Source: DATFVA01 sp963832715
GTDB lineage: Bacteria > Bacteroidota > Ignavibacteria > Ignavibacteriales > Ignavibacteriaceae
Direction of reading: 5' to 3'
DNA length: 64,000 nucleotides
NCBI GenBank assembly: GCA_963832715.1
Contig: CAWHVB010000007.1
Span: forward strand, 286,580-350,579
Under the pieces are notes generated by a model that worked only from the letters and a program-made list of their open reading frames with translations, had not been told where the DNA came from and searched no databases. This document shows, in pieces, positions 45,229 to 54,462 of the stretch. Made by a program: the position numbers and the translations under genes. How positions within the stretch are numbered: position 1 is the stretch's first letter; each line of letters starts with the position of its first letter.

Positions 45229-46182
45229 ATGTCTGCCAATCTATTACTGGAAAAATTACTGGATAGCGACAGACGGAGTGTAGCGAGAGCTATATCTGTT
45301 GTAGAATCCAATGATAGCGGTTCCTCTGAACTGCTTAAATTAATATATCCCAAAACCGGAAATGCGTACAGGATAGGGATAACTGGTCCTCCTGGTGCCG
45401 GTAAAAGTACGATCACAAACCAGATCACAAAATATTTCAGAAAAAACGGAAAGCGGGTAGCCATTATAGCTGTCGATCCTACAAGTCCTTTTACCGGAGG
45501 TGCTCTTCTGGGCGACCGGGTAAGAATGAATGATATAGGGCAGGATCAGGGGGTGTTCATACGAAGTATGGCTACACGAGGCAGTCTCGGCGGACTCAGC
45601 AGAAAAGCAATAGATGCCGCCGATGTTTTGGACACCGCAGGGTTTGATTATATAATTCTTGAAACCGTAGGGGTTGGACAATCGGAACTAGACATCGCCA
45701 ACGCTGCCGACACAACCATGGTTGTTTTAGTCCCGGAATCCGGAGATGCAGTTCAGGCTATGAAGGCAGGGCTTATGGAAATAGCCGATTTTTTTGTGGT
45801 GAACAAATCCGACCGGCCGGGATCAGAGCAGGCTGTTGCCGCTTTAAGGACTATCCTGATGATGAAAGATCATGATGAGAATACCTGGATGCCGAACATC
45901 ATCAAAACTGTTGCTGTTGAAAACAAAGGGATAACTGAAATAGCAGAAGAGATAGAGAGGCACAAAAATTATTTATTTGAAAAGAAAAAGTTTCAAAAGA
46001 GACGGGAAGAAAGAACGAAGGTAAGGATCAGAAATATTGTAGAAGAAAAAATAAGAGAAGAATTATGGAGCGGAACTGGTGAAAAATCATTAAATTCGTC
46101 TATAGATAAGGTTGTTCTTGGAAATATTTCGCCCTATCACATTGCTGAGGAAATAATAGAAAATTACAAGAATCAGGGTTAA
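45229..46182 (+). CDS. meaB: Methylmalonyl-CoA mutase-associated GTPase MeaB
   Basis: MeaB is a G3E-family GTPase that protects and reloads adenosylcobalamin-dependent methylmalonyl-CoA mutase. The 317-residue protein has the P-loop GITGPPGAGKSTITNQI, AVDPTSPFTGGALLGDRVRM, RSMATRGSLGG, ETVGVGQSE and NKSDRPG. No mutase gene is in the window. The following acyl-CoA dehydrogenase and carboxylase genes suggest a propionate or branched-chain amino-acid module. Confidence 0.94.
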   Translation: MSANLLLEKLLDSDRRSVARAISVVESNDSGSSELLKLIYPKTGNAYRIGITGPPGAGKSTITNQITKYFRKNGKRVAIIAVDPTSPFTGGALLGDRVRMNDIGQDQGVFIRSMATRGSLGGLSRKAIDAADVLDTAGFDYIILETVGVGQSELDIANAADTTMVVLVPESGDAVQAMKAGLMEIADFFVVNKSDRPGSEQAVAALRTILMMKDHDENTWMPNIIKTVAVENKGITEIAEEIERHKNYLFEKKKFQKRREERTKVRIRNIVEEKIREELWSGTGEKSLNSSIDKVVLGNISPYHIAEEIIENYKNQG

Positions 46183-46200
46183 TAAAAAAAGGAGAGTTAT

Positions 46201-47370
46201 ATGGAAGTTTTAGAAAATCCATTCCTGGCTGAGCTGAGTGAGAACCAGCAGATTATTAAAAAAACCGTCCGTGATTTTGCGGAAAAAAATATTCGTCCGG
46301 TCGTAATGAAATACGACGAGTCCCAGGAATTTCCGATGGACATCATCAGGCAGCTTGGAGATCTGGGATTTATGGGAGTAATTTTTCCGGAAGAATACGG
46401 CGGAGCTGGTTTAGGATATGTTGAGTTTGCGATGATAGTAGAAGAGCTCGGTAGAGTAGATCCCTCAATTTCCCTCTCGGTTGCTGCCCACAACGGGTTA
46501 GGAACAAATCATATATTCCGGTTCGGAAATGAAGAACAGAAGAAAAAATACCTTCCTGATTTAATAGCAGGGCGAAAAGTAGCCGCCTGGGGATTAACAG
46601 AATCTTCTTCGGGAAGTGATGCTGCAGGAATGAAATCTTTTGCTGAGAAAAAGGATGGCTATTATCTGCTAAACGGAAGCAAAACCTTTACTACTCACGG
46701 CACAGTTGGTGAAACAGCGGTAATTATGGCCGTGACAAATAAAGAAAAAGGTAAAAAAGGAATTTCTGCATTCATCCTTGAAAAAGGCATGGAAGGGTTC
46801 ATCGTGGGTAAAAAGGAAAACAAACTTGGTATGCGCGCCAGCGATACAACCCAGCTGACGTTTGAGAACTGTAAAGTGCCAGCAGAAAATTTACTGGGAG
46901 AAGAAGGCGAAGGATTTATTCAGGCAATGAAGATACTGGAAGGCGGTAGGATTTCAATCGCAGCTTTGAGCGTCGGACTGGCACAGGGAGCCCTTGACGC
47001 CTCTTTAAAGTACAGCAAAGAAAGAAAACAATTCAATAAAACACTGAGTGAATTCCAGGCAACTCAATTCAAACTGGCAGAGATGGCTGTAAATATTGAT
47101 GCTGCAAGACTTTTAACTCTGCGTGCTGCTGCTATGAAGGATAAAGGTCTGCCGAATCAGAAGGAAGCCGCAATGGCCAAGTTATTCGCAAGCGAAATTG
47201 CAGAAAAAGCCTCAAGCGAAGCAGTACAGATCCATGGCGGTTACGGTTTCATCAAGGATTATCCCGTTGAAAAACTTTACAGGGATGTTAAATTGCTAAC
47301 CATTGGCGAAGGCACTTCTGAAATTCAGAGAATTGTTATATCACGTGAACTCTTATCAAATGAAAATTAA
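46201..47370 (+). CDS. Acyl-CoA dehydrogenase
   Basis: This is a 389-residue FAD enzyme with the family signatures WGLTESSSGSDAAGMKS, KTFTTHGTVGE, RKQFNKTLSEFQATQFKLAEM, VQIHGGYGFIKDYPVEKLYRD and GEGTSEIQRIVISR. The Glu in GEGT is the usual catalytic base of short- and medium-chain members. A good ribosome-binding site (AAAGGAGAG) precedes the ATG. Neighbouring meaB and a carboxylase beta-like gene favour a branched-chain acyl-CoA such as isovaleryl-CoA or a short-chain substrate. Chain length cannot be read directly. Confidence 0.93.
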   Translation: MEVLENPFLAELSENQQIIKKTVRDFAEKNIRPVVMKYDESQEFPMDIIRQLGDLGFMGVIFPEEYGGAGLGYVEFAMIVEELGRVDPSISLSVAAHNGLGTNHIFRFGNEEQKKKYLPDLIAGRKVAAWGLTESSSGSDAAGMKSFAEKKDGYYLLNGSKTFTTHGTVGETAVIMAVTNKEKGKKGISAFILEKGMEGFIVGKKENKLGMRASDTTQLTFENCKVPAENLLGEEGEGFIQAMKILEGGRISIAALSVGLAQGALDASLKYSKERKQFNKTLSEFQATQFKLAEMAVNIDAARLLTLRAAAMKDKGLPNQKEAAMAKLFASEIAEKASSEAVQIHGGYGFIKDYPVEKLYRDVKLLTIGEGTSEIQRIVISRELLSNEN

Positions 47371-47376
47371 GATTAA

Positions 47377-49032
47377 ATGAAGAATATCGGAAAAGCAGTA
47401 AAAGAAAACGAATCATATCTTAAGAAAGAGGATTATTATAAAAATCTTCTTCGCAAGCTTCAAGCAGAGAGAGATGTGGTTCACCTCGGCGGCGGTAAAA
47501 AGTCGATTGAGCGTCATAAAGGAAAAGGAAAACTAACAGCAAGAGAAAGAATAAATCTCCTTGTTGATACTCCCAGGGAATTTTACGAGTTAAGCACTTT
47601 TGCAGCTTATGGAATGTACGAGGAATACGGCGGAGCGCCTTCATCAGGAACTATTTACGGAATCGGGAAAATCCATAATAAATATCATGTAATTGTTGCT
47701 AACGATGCTACGGTAAAAGCAGGAGCCTGGTTTCCCATAACAGCCAAGAAAAACCTTCGGGCCCAGGAAATTGCGCTGGAGAACCATCTTCCGATAATCT
47801 ATCTTGTCGACAGTGCAGGCGTATTTCTGCCGCTTCAGGATGAAATTTTTCCGGACAAAGAACATTTCGGGAGGATTTTCAGAAATAATGCGGTTATGTC
47901 TTCCATAGGTATTCCACAGATCGCAGCAATTATGGGACCCTGCGTAGCAGGGGGTGCATATCTTCCTATAATGAGCGACGAAGCTTTAATAGTTGAAGGT
48001 GAAGGGTCAGTATTTCTCGCCGGGGCTCATCTTGTTAAAGCGGCGATAGGTGAAGTGATAGATAATGAAAGTCTCGGCGGCGCAAAAGTTCAATCTAATA
48101 TTTCAGGCGTGACCGATTACATAATGAAAAACGATGAAGAATGTATTAAGCAGATCAGGAGTATAGTTGAAAAACATGGTCCCGACTTAAAAGCCGGCTA
48201 CAACCGGACAGAACCCAAGCTGCCAAAGTTTTCGCCTAAAGAAATATACGGACTGCTGCCCGAAGATCCGATTAAGCCTTACAATATGTATGACATTATA
48301 GCCCGAATAATTGATGATTCTACACTTGACGAATACAAAGCCGGCTATGGTAAATCTATTATAACCGGGTATGCAAGGATAGACGGCTGGGCTGTCGGTA
48401 TTGTAGCCAACCAGCGTGAAGTTGTTAAGACAGAATCCGGCGAAATGCAGGTAGGGGGAGTTATCTACTCTGACTCAGCGGATAAAGCAACAAGATTTAT
48501 ATTAAACTGCAACCAGAAAAAGATACCGCTGGTATTCCTGCAGGATGTTACGGGATTTATGGTGGGCAGCCGGGCAGAACACGGCGGAATTATCAAAGAC
48601 GGAGCCAAAATGGTGAATGCCGTTGCTAATTCGGTAGTGCCTAAAATTACGATCATTGTCGGGAACAGTTTCGGCGCAGGCAATTATGCAATGTGCGGCA
48701 AAGCTTATGATCCGAGGTTTATTTTTGCATACCCGAATGCAAAAATATCAGTGATGGGGGGGAACCAGGCAAGCAGCGTACTGCTGGATATAAAAATCAA
48801 GCAGGCAGAGAAGACCGATAAGCACCTGAGCGATGCTGATAAGAAAAAACTCCTTGATGAAATTATTCAATCATATGAAGAAAAAAGCACTCCCCTTTAT
48901 GCAGCTGCGAGATTATGGATCGACGAAATAATAGATCCTGCGCTATCGAGAGAGTATATTTCAATGGCGCTTGAGTGTGCAAATAATAATCCCGAGATTC
49001 CGAGGTTTAATCCCGGTGTAATACAAACCTGA
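47377..49032 (+). CDS. Acyl-CoA carboxylase carboxyltransferase (beta) subunit, MCC-like
   Basis: The 551-residue protein is a carboxyltransferase with KGKLTARERINLLVD, YGIGKIHNKYHVIVANDATV, FPDKEHFGRIFRNNAVMSS, MGPCVAGGAYLPIMSDEALI and GNSFGAGNYAMCGKAYDPRF. The wording resembles methylcrotonyl-CoA carboxylase beta more than propionyl-CoA carboxylase beta. It lies 6 bases after the acyl-CoA dehydrogenase. The biotin carboxylase and biotin-carrier partner is not in the window, so the enzyme must use a subunit encoded elsewhere. Confidence 0.9.
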   Translation: MKNIGKAVKENESYLKKEDYYKNLLRKLQAERDVVHLGGGKKSIERHKGKGKLTARERINLLVDTPREFYELSTFAAYGMYEEYGGAPSSGTIYGIGKIHNKYHVIVANDATVKAGAWFPITAKKNLRAQEIALENHLPIIYLVDSAGVFLPLQDEIFPDKEHFGRIFRNNAVMSSIGIPQIAAIMGPCVAGGAYLPIMSDEALIVEGEGSVFLAGAHLVKAAIGEVIDNESLGGAKVQSNISGVTDYIMKNDEECIKQIRSIVEKHGPDLKAGYNRTEPKLPKFSPKEIYGLLPEDPIKPYNMYDIIARIIDDSTLDEYKAGYGKSIITGYARIDGWAVGIVANQREVVKTESGEMQVGGVIYSDSADKATRFILNCNQKKIPLVFLQDVTGFMVGSRAEHGGIIKDGAKMVNAVANSVVPKITIIVGNSFGAGNYAMCGKAYDPRFIFAYPNAKISVMGGNQASSVLLDIKIKQAEKTDKHLSDADKKKLLDEIIQSYEEKSTPLYAAARLWIDEIIDPALSREYISMALECANNNPEIPRFNPGVIQT

Positions 49033-49047
49033 TTTATAATAAGAGAC

Positions 49048-49087
49048 AAAAATGCCGGGTGCTTTACAGCAACTGGCATTTTTAATT
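49048..49087 (+). terminator. Rho-independent terminator after the carboxylase gene
   Basis: AAAAATGCC (49048-49056) pairs with GGCATTTTT (49075-49083). An inner TGCT/AGCA pair forms within the loop. The T-run is followed by TTAATTT. It ends the long plus-strand unit that began with the ABC transporter. Confidence 0.82.
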
Positions 49088-49115
49088 TAGAACCAAGTGT
49101 ATAATCGTATCAAAA

Positions 49116-49766
49116 TTGAAATTATCCTTTTTATTACTGATTATTTTTATAACTGCATTCAATTTATACCCACAGCAGAGCGAGCTTTCAAAAACTGTCA
49201 ATTACCTGTCGGAATTCATAGCCTCAGATTATTTCAGAAACCTTAAAAAAAGCACAGGAGATCTGCAGCTTGCAGACACTATATTCAACCGGGCTGTATA
49301 TTACAGAAACGGGGATTATTCAGAAGCACTTCTTTCCCTGACTTTAGCAGTCGTCCCTTATAAAAAAGTACCGATACAGATACCGCTGATTAAAACAATA
49401 GTCCAGTATCCCCTAACTTCTGCCAACGATTCAGTTTTTTTGTTAAAGAATGAAAATCTCCCCAAGGATTTGTTTTTTGATTCACCGCAGAACAGCTTCG
49501 GAGATAAAGACAAGCTGGCACACTTCTTCGGCAGCGCTTTCCTGGCTTACAACTCTTCGATTTTTGATTTGGGCGACCTAATTGGTTATTTTGTAGAGGT
49601 ATTTGAGGAAGAATTTAAGGTTCAGTCAGTTATAGATAACCGTGATCTGATGGCAAACAAGTTCGGCTACATTTTCGGCACATATTTGAAAACGGACAAA
49701 AGAATTCAGCCTTCAAATGCATTTCTACTTAGAACACTATTTTATATAAGGTATAACTCCCCATAA
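49116..49766 (+). CDS. Exported protein of unknown function
   Basis: TTG at 49116 is the only reasonable start and gives a signal peptide (MKLSFLLLIIFITAFNLYPQ). The 216-residue protein has no motif I can name. It contains YYRNGDYSEALLSLTLAVVP and FGDKDKLAHFFGSAFLAYN; the latter recalls the conserved DK-AHF helix of small membrane-associated YfiM/DUF2279-like proteins. It ends 3 bases before the response-regulator gene, so both may be cotranscribed. The weak start suggests low expression. Confidence 0.72.
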   Translation: MKLSFLLLIIFITAFNLYPQQSELSKTVNYLSEFIASDYFRNLKKSTGDLQLADTIFNRAVYYRNGDYSEALLSLTLAVVPYKKVPIQIPLIKTIVQYPLTSANDSVFLLKNENLPKDLFFDSPQNSFGDKDKLAHFFGSAFLAYNSSIFDLGDLIGYFVEVFEEEFKVQSVIDNRDLMANKFGYIFGTYLKTDKRIQPSNAFLLRTLFYIRYNSP

Positions 49767-49769
49767 TTT

Positions 49770-51125
49770 ATGAATTCAATCTTAATTATTGATGATGAAA
49801 CCGAAATATGCGAAAGCATAAAAATGATCCTTGAGTACGAGGGCTACAATGTCCAGTATTCTACCAGGTCTACTGAAGGTGTTGAGAAGGCAGTAGGAGA
49901 GAATTTTACGGCTCTGCTTCTCGATATCCAGATGCCTGAAATGAATGGTTTTGAAGTACTTAAAAAAGTTAAAGAATCCAATCCTGCAGTTTCTGTAATA
50001 ATGATTTCAGCTCACGGAAGTGTTGAGAATGCCATAAAAGCAACCAGGCTGGGGGCATTCGATTTTATTGAAAAGCCGATTGACCGTGACAAGCTTGTAA
50101 TCAGTGTAAGGAATGCCGTTGAACAATCAAATCTCATCACTGAGAATAAAGAGTACAGGAAATCGCTCGGCGGAGATGCTAAAATACTCGGAAACAGCAG
50201 AGCGATCCAGAACATCCTGGTAACTATAGATAAAGTTGCACCGCTTGACACCCGGGTACTAATAACAGGGGAAAACGGCACAGGTAAGGAATTAGTTGCC
50301 AGGGCAATTCACAATCAGAGTTTAAGGAAGGACAGAACTTTTGTCGAAGTAAACTGCGCAGCTATACCAAATGAGTTAATCGAATCAGAATTATTCGGTC
50401 ATGAGAAGGGTTCGTTCACGGGAGCATTACAGCAGAGAATAGGTAAATTCGAGCTAGCAAATAAAGGCACACTTTTCCTGGATGAAGTAGGTGATATGAG
50501 TCCCCAGGCTCAGGCCAAAGTATTACGTGCGATCGAGGATGGCAAAATCGAGAGAGTCGGCGGGAATAAAAAAATCGAAGTAGATGTAAGAATAATTTCT
50601 GCAACGAACAAGAATTTAAAAGAAGAAATTGCTGAAGGTAATTTCAGGGAAGACTTATTTCACAGGTTGAATGTAATTCCCTTAAACATACCGCCATTAA
50701 AAGATAGGATTGAAGATATACCGATACTTGTTAACAGCTTTTCGAATGAAATTACCGCGAGGCACAAAAAACCACCGGTTAAATTTGAAGAAGATGCGAT
50801 GAAATATCTGCAGAGCCTGCCCTGGAGCGGAAATATAAGGGAGTTAAGGAATGCCATCGAAAGGGTAATAATTCTTGTCGATAAAAGAGATATTACCAGC
50901 AAAGATATTGAGTTCCTCTTCAGCGGTTCACAATCCTCAATGGGAGATATAATTGAGGCAAGCAATTCCTTCCAGGAGTTCAAGGAGAAAGCAGAGAAAG
51001 CTTTTATATTAAAACAGCTTAAAGCAAACGACTGGAATATCAGTAAAACAGCCGAAATACTTGATATTCAGCGGAGTCATCTTTATAATAAGATGAAGAA
51101 ATATGAAATCGAGAAGGAAGACTAA
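49770..51125 (+). CDS. Sigma-54-dependent response regulator (NtrC family)
   Basis: The 451-residue protein has an N-terminal receiver (Asp52 in ALLLDIQMPEMNG; ISAHGSVENAIKA, then EKPIDRDKL with the conserved Lys). A central AAA+ domain follows (Walker A ITGENGTGKELVARAIH; ESELFGHEKGSFTGAL, the sigma-54-contacting GAFTGA as GSFTGA; arginine finger FREDLFHRLNVIPL). A C-terminal Fis-type helix-turn-helix is KTAEILDIQRSHLYNKM. It activates sigma-54 promoters when phosphorylated. Its cognate kinase is not adjacent; the orphan kinases at 23804 and 54463 are both candidates. Confidence 0.95.
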   Translation: MNSILIIDDETEICESIKMILEYEGYNVQYSTRSTEGVEKAVGENFTALLLDIQMPEMNGFEVLKKVKESNPAVSVIMISAHGSVENAIKATRLGAFDFIEKPIDRDKLVISVRNAVEQSNLITENKEYRKSLGGDAKILGNSRAIQNILVTIDKVAPLDTRVLITGENGTGKELVARAIHNQSLRKDRTFVEVNCAAIPNELIESELFGHEKGSFTGALQQRIGKFELANKGTLFLDEVGDMSPQAQAKVLRAIEDGKIERVGGNKKIEVDVRIISATNKNLKEEIAEGNFREDLFHRLNVIPLNIPPLKDRIEDIPILVNSFSNEITARHKKPPVKFEEDAMKYLQSLPWSGNIRELRNAIERVIILVDKRDITSKDIEFLFSGSQSSMGDIIEASNSFQEFKEKAEKAFILKQLKANDWNISKTAEILDIQRSHLYNKMKKYEIEKED

Positions 51126-51127
51126 TA

Positions 51128-51475
51128 ATGGGAGAAACAATATTTTCCAAAATTATCAGCAAAGAAATAAAGGCTGATATAGTTTTCGAAAGTGATTCGG
51201 TAATGGCCTTCAGGGATATCAACCCCCAGGCGCCTGTGCATATTTTAATCGTTCCTAAAATCGAAATCCCTAAAGTAACCGACATAAACGGCAAAGAACA
51301 TGCCGCGCTTTTAGGGGAAATGATAGATATTGCCAATAAACTGGCAAAAGAAATGAATATTGCCGAGGACGGGTTCAGGCTGGTATTTAATTGCGGTCCT
51401 AAAGGAGGCCAGGAAGTTTATCATCTGCATCTGCATTTACTTGGAGGCAGACAAATGAGATGGCCCCCGGGCTGA
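51128..51475 (+). CDS. HIT family (HINT-like) nucleotide-binding hydrolase
   Basis: The 115-residue protein starts MGETIFSKIISKEIKADIVF and ends with the histidine triad YHLHLHLLGGRQMRWPPG (HxHxH, with a fourth His upstream). FRDINPQAPVHILIVPK is the other family segment. HINT proteins hydrolyse AMP-N-linked or AMP-lysine compounds. It begins 2 bases after the response regulator. It converges with the DNA polymerase IV gene, leaving 8 bases between the stops. Confidence 0.94.
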   Translation: MGETIFSKIISKEIKADIVFESDSVMAFRDINPQAPVHILIVPKIEIPKVTDINGKEHAALLGEMIDIANKLAKEMNIAEDGFRLVFNCGPKGGQEVYHLHLHLLGGRQMRWPPG

Positions 51476-51483
51476 GCCTATTT

Positions 51484-52626
51484 TTAGTATCTGCTGAAAT
51501 TTATAATTGAATAACTATACTTCTTTCTGAGGGAATCTATTGCTCTGAAAAGTTTTTTCCTTTTTACTTCATCGTCCTCAAAAAGCACTTCCTGTTCAAA
51601 GAAGCCGGAGAATTTGCTCAATCCGATACCTATTAACCTAACCCCAACGCGCCTGGTATGTGACTTCCTTAATAAATCCCTTGCATTCTCAAAGATTATC
51701 TTATCATCATCGGTAGGCTTTACTGTACGGGCACGCGTAAGTGTACTGAAGTCAGAATAACGCAATTTGATACTTATTGTTGAAGCCATAAAATTTTCAT
51801 CTCTGAGGTTCTGACAGACTTTACCGGTAAGCTCAAAGAGTACTTCATAAATCTTTTGATCACTTGTAACATCAGTCCCGAATGTTGTTTCCTTAGAGAT
51901 GCTTTTTTGCTCACGTTCAACCGTGAGGTATTCAGTACCTTCTCCATTAGCCTTATGCCAGAGTGCAATTCCATATTTTCCATAGGCTGTTCCCCAATAA
52001 TCGGCTGAAAGTTTTGTTATATCTCTGATCAGGAAAAACCCTTTATGGTTCAGTTCCCTCAAGGTAACCTTACCAACACCAGGGATTGTTTCAATTGGCA
52101 TACACGAAAGGAATTCTTTTTCCATGCCTGAAATAATATAAGTTATCCCCATTGGTTTCATACTATCAGAGCCGATCTTCGCTACTGTCTTATTGGTTCC
52201 GATACCTATTGAGCATGGCAGGGAAAGTTTCTGCTTGATTTCCTGCTGCAGTTTTGAAGCAAACGAAAACATAGAACCATAGATCTTACTGCAGCCGGTG
52301 AAATCCATATAAAATTCATCTACCGATGCCTGTTCAATTACCGGAGCATATGATGACAAAATATTTTTGACCGCGTGAGAAAAATGAACATATTCGTCAT
52401 AGTGTCCGTGAAGATAAATCCCGTGAGGGCACAATTTAAAAGCCTGCCTTATAGGCATTGCTGAATGTAATCCATAGGCTCGTGCTTCATATGAGCAGGC
52501 GGCAACCACTCCCCTGCCTTGAGGATCACCGCCGACAATCACAGGTTTTCCATTTAAAGACGGATCCAGTATCCTTTCTACAGACACGAAGAACGCATCA
52601 AGATCCAGATGAAAGATGGTTCTCAT
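51484..52626 (-). CDS. dinB: DNA polymerase IV
   Basis: This Y-family translesion polymerase has 380 residues. The first acidic site is IFHLDLDAFFVSVER and the second is EQASVDEFYMDFTGC. VIVGGDPQGRGVVAACSYEARAYG (fingers) and GVGKVTLRELNHKGF (helix-hairpin-helix) are standard, followed by a little-finger domain. The end lacks an obvious QL(S/D)LF beta-clamp motif; SIINFSRY is the C-terminus, so clamp binding may be weak or use another site. It is the third gene of a lexA-DUF72-dinB group, 20 bases after DUF72. Confidence 0.95.
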   Translation of the reverse strand: MRTIFHLDLDAFFVSVERILDPSLNGKPVIVGGDPQGRGVVAACSYEARAYGLHSAMPIRQAFKLCPHGIYLHGHYDEYVHFSHAVKNILSSYAPVIEQASVDEFYMDFTGCSKIYGSMFSFASKLQQEIKQKLSLPCSIGIGTNKTVAKIGSDSMKPMGITYIISGMEKEFLSCMPIETIPGVGKVTLRELNHKGFFLIRDITKLSADYWGTAYGKYGIALWHKANGEGTEYLTVEREQKSISKETTFGTDVTSDQKIYEVLFELTGKVCQNLRDENFMASTISIKLRYSDFSTLTRARTVKPTDDDKIIFENARDLLRKSHTRRVGVRLIGIGLSKFSGFFEQEVLFEDDEVKRKKLFRAIDSLRKKYSYSIINFSRY

Positions 52627-52646
52627 TATTAAAAACCAATTATCAA

Positions 52647-53555
52647 TTATAATTTCAACCGCGGATCAAAATAATCCATTGCTATTGCCTCCAGCCTCGG
52701 ATAGGCTTTTACTATCGTCTGCGGCATTTTAACTTTTTCTTTTTCTTCGAGCAGGTGAATAAGCTCAAAAGCATTTGCTGCGGCTTCTCCCTGCGGATGG
52801 TTATTCATTATGATATAAACTTCCTTCACATTCTCCCCAATCTGTTTTACCTTCTGCTCAATTTCTACTAATTCACCGGGGGTATAAAGATACTGATACC
52901 TGGAGCTTTGCTCTTCGTACGATTGATCCTTCCCATAATTTTTGATTGATTTCATCCAGGCTTCGGTATTCCTTCCATGAAAACGGATATATGCCGTATC
53001 GTTAGTTATAACAGGCTCAAACTGAATTGCATTTCCAATCTGCGGCTGATCAATTGTACATAAAGTAAGGTTCAGCTGCTGAAAGAGTTCATATAAACTT
53101 TTCTTCTCCCATGATGAATGCCGCACTTCCACAAAACATTTATAGTTCTCAAATATTTCCTTCAAGCGGCGGATGTAATCAACAGAAGCCTGGTTGTACG
53201 AAAATGAATAGGGGAATTGAAGCAATAATCCACCCAGTCTTTCAGCTCTTTGAAGCATTTCAAGATTATGAGCAACAGATCTTATTTTCTGTTCATCATA
53301 ATCTTTTTTATGTGTGAAATCCTGGTGAAGTTTTACCGTAAAGAGGAAATCATCCGAATCAGAAACTTTCTCAATCCATCCCTGTACAATTTTGGGGCTT
53401 ATATATGTATAATAAGTTGAATTGACCTCTACACAATTAAAATAATTCGCATAGAATCTCAGCCAGTCAAAACTGCCGGCTTGTGATTTCGGGTAAAAAA
53501 CAGGCACCCAATCCTTATAGGACCATCCAGCTGTTCCTATATGATATAACGGCAT
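52647..53555 (-). CDS. DUF72 family protein
   Basis: The 302-residue protein has the TIM-barrel-like DUF72 signatures: IGTAGWSYKDWVPVFYPKS, then FYANYFNCVEVNSTYYTY, FLFTVKLHQDFTHKK, LGGLLLQFPYSFSYN, CFVEVRHSSW, YIRFHGRN and VYIIMNNHPQGEAAANA. The function is unknown. It lies between lexA (67 bases upstream) and dinB (20 bases downstream) on the same strand. That suggests, though does not prove, a DNA-damage connection. Confidence 0.9.
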   Translation of the reverse strand: MPLYHIGTAGWSYKDWVPVFYPKSQAGSFDWLRFYANYFNCVEVNSTYYTYISPKIVQGWIEKVSDSDDFLFTVKLHQDFTHKKDYDEQKIRSVAHNLEMLQRAERLGGLLLQFPYSFSYNQASVDYIRRLKEIFENYKCFVEVRHSSWEKKSLYELFQQLNLTLCTIDQPQIGNAIQFEPVITNDTAYIRFHGRNTEAWMKSIKNYGKDQSYEEQSSRYQYLYTPGELVEIEQKVKQIGENVKEVYIIMNNHPQGEAAANAFELIHLLEEKEKVKMPQTIVKAYPRLEAIAMDYFDPRLKL

Positions 53556-53622
53556 AACATTAAGAAAATTTTTAATTTGTCAAATAAATTTATTTATAGA
53601 AAGTACCGTCAGGTGAATTCGT

Positions 53623-54246
53623 CTAACCTGCTTTCTTTTCCATACTCCGGTATATCCCGATAACGATCCCCACAATCCTGAAATTCTGATATTTCTTATC
53701 GATTACAATAGGGCTGTATTCAGGGTTCTCTGAAATTAATTCAATTTCATTCCGCTTTTTATAAAATCTTTTTACTACAGCTGCATCATCGAGAACTGCA
53801 ACGACTATCTGACCATTCTTCGGCTGAAGATTTGGATTTACAATAACAATATCGCCGCTGAAGATATATGCATCCTTCAAACTGTCGCCTTTAACACGGA
53901 GAAGGAATGAATCCTTAGGCATCCTTGCGATAGTAGGGAGCTCAATTGAATCGATTGCATCGGGATAAATGGTTAATGGGTTTCCCGCGGCAACTTCTCC
54001 GAGTACCGGACGCGGTATAAAGAATTTATCCTCAAGAGTAAGTTCTATCCCGCGTGAAAGTCCCGGATTCCTTTTGATATATCCCTTCCTTTCAATTGCC
54101 TGCAAATGCTGCTGAACGGTAGCCCTGTTCCTGTAGCCGAAAAATTGTGCTATTTCGGCAAGTGTAGGCGGGTATCCTTTATTAACTTTTTGTTCAATAA
54201 GAAATTCAAGGATTTTCTTCTGGATTTCGGTTAATTCTATGGGCAT
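53623..54246 (-). CDS. lexA: LexA repressor
   Basis: This 207-residue SOS repressor has an N-terminal winged helix (EIAQFFGYRNRATVQQHLQ) and an S24 protease domain. The cleavage site is Ala-Gly in GEVAAGNP, the nucleophile is in VKGDSLKDAY (Ser) and the base is in VVKRFYKK (Lys). RecA-stimulated self-cleavage is expected. A perfect 16-bp palindrome 65 bases upstream of the start is a good candidate for its own operator. The downstream DUF72 and dinB genes may be coexpressed. Confidence 0.95.
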   Translation of the reverse strand: MPIELTEIQKKILEFLIEQKVNKGYPPTLAEIAQFFGYRNRATVQQHLQAIERKGYIKRNPGLSRGIELTLEDKFFIPRPVLGEVAAGNPLTIYPDAIDSIELPTIARMPKDSFLLRVKGDSLKDAYIFSGDIVIVNPNLQPKNGQIVVAVLDDAAVVKRFYKKRNEIELISENPEYSPIVIDKKYQNFRIVGIVIGIYRSMEKKAG

Positions 54247-54310
54247 AACATACCTTCAATTAGAAAGTTACATTTATGATAATTTCTTCAATCTACTAAA
54301 TGTAAATATA

Positions 54311-54326
54311 CCATACATTTGTATGG
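54311..54326. promoter_or_regulatory. Candidate LexA operator upstream of lexA
   Basis: CCATACATTTGTATGG is a perfect 16-bp palindrome (CCATACA/TGTATGG around TT). It lies 65 bases before the lexA start, in a 216-base AT-rich gap, where autorepressors normally bind. It does not match the E. coli CTGT-N8-ACAG or the Bacillus GAAC-N4-GTTC box. Operators vary widely between phyla, so the identification rests on position and symmetry. No second full copy was seen in the window. Confidence 0.55.
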
Positions 54327-54462
54327 CAACATAAAAAAGGTAAGTTAAATTGTCAATAGCTTATGGTAGATAATGTGTTATATACAACGGATGATATGTG
54401 AGAAGAGAAGTTCAGAGATGAGTTTAAGATTCAGCTAAGTACTGTTTGAATTAAAATTTATT

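Noticed and set aside
45340..45681. 113-codon minus-strand ORF over meaB
   Set aside because: It is a shadow of the MeaB P-loop and switch regions, which are unmistakable on the plus strand.
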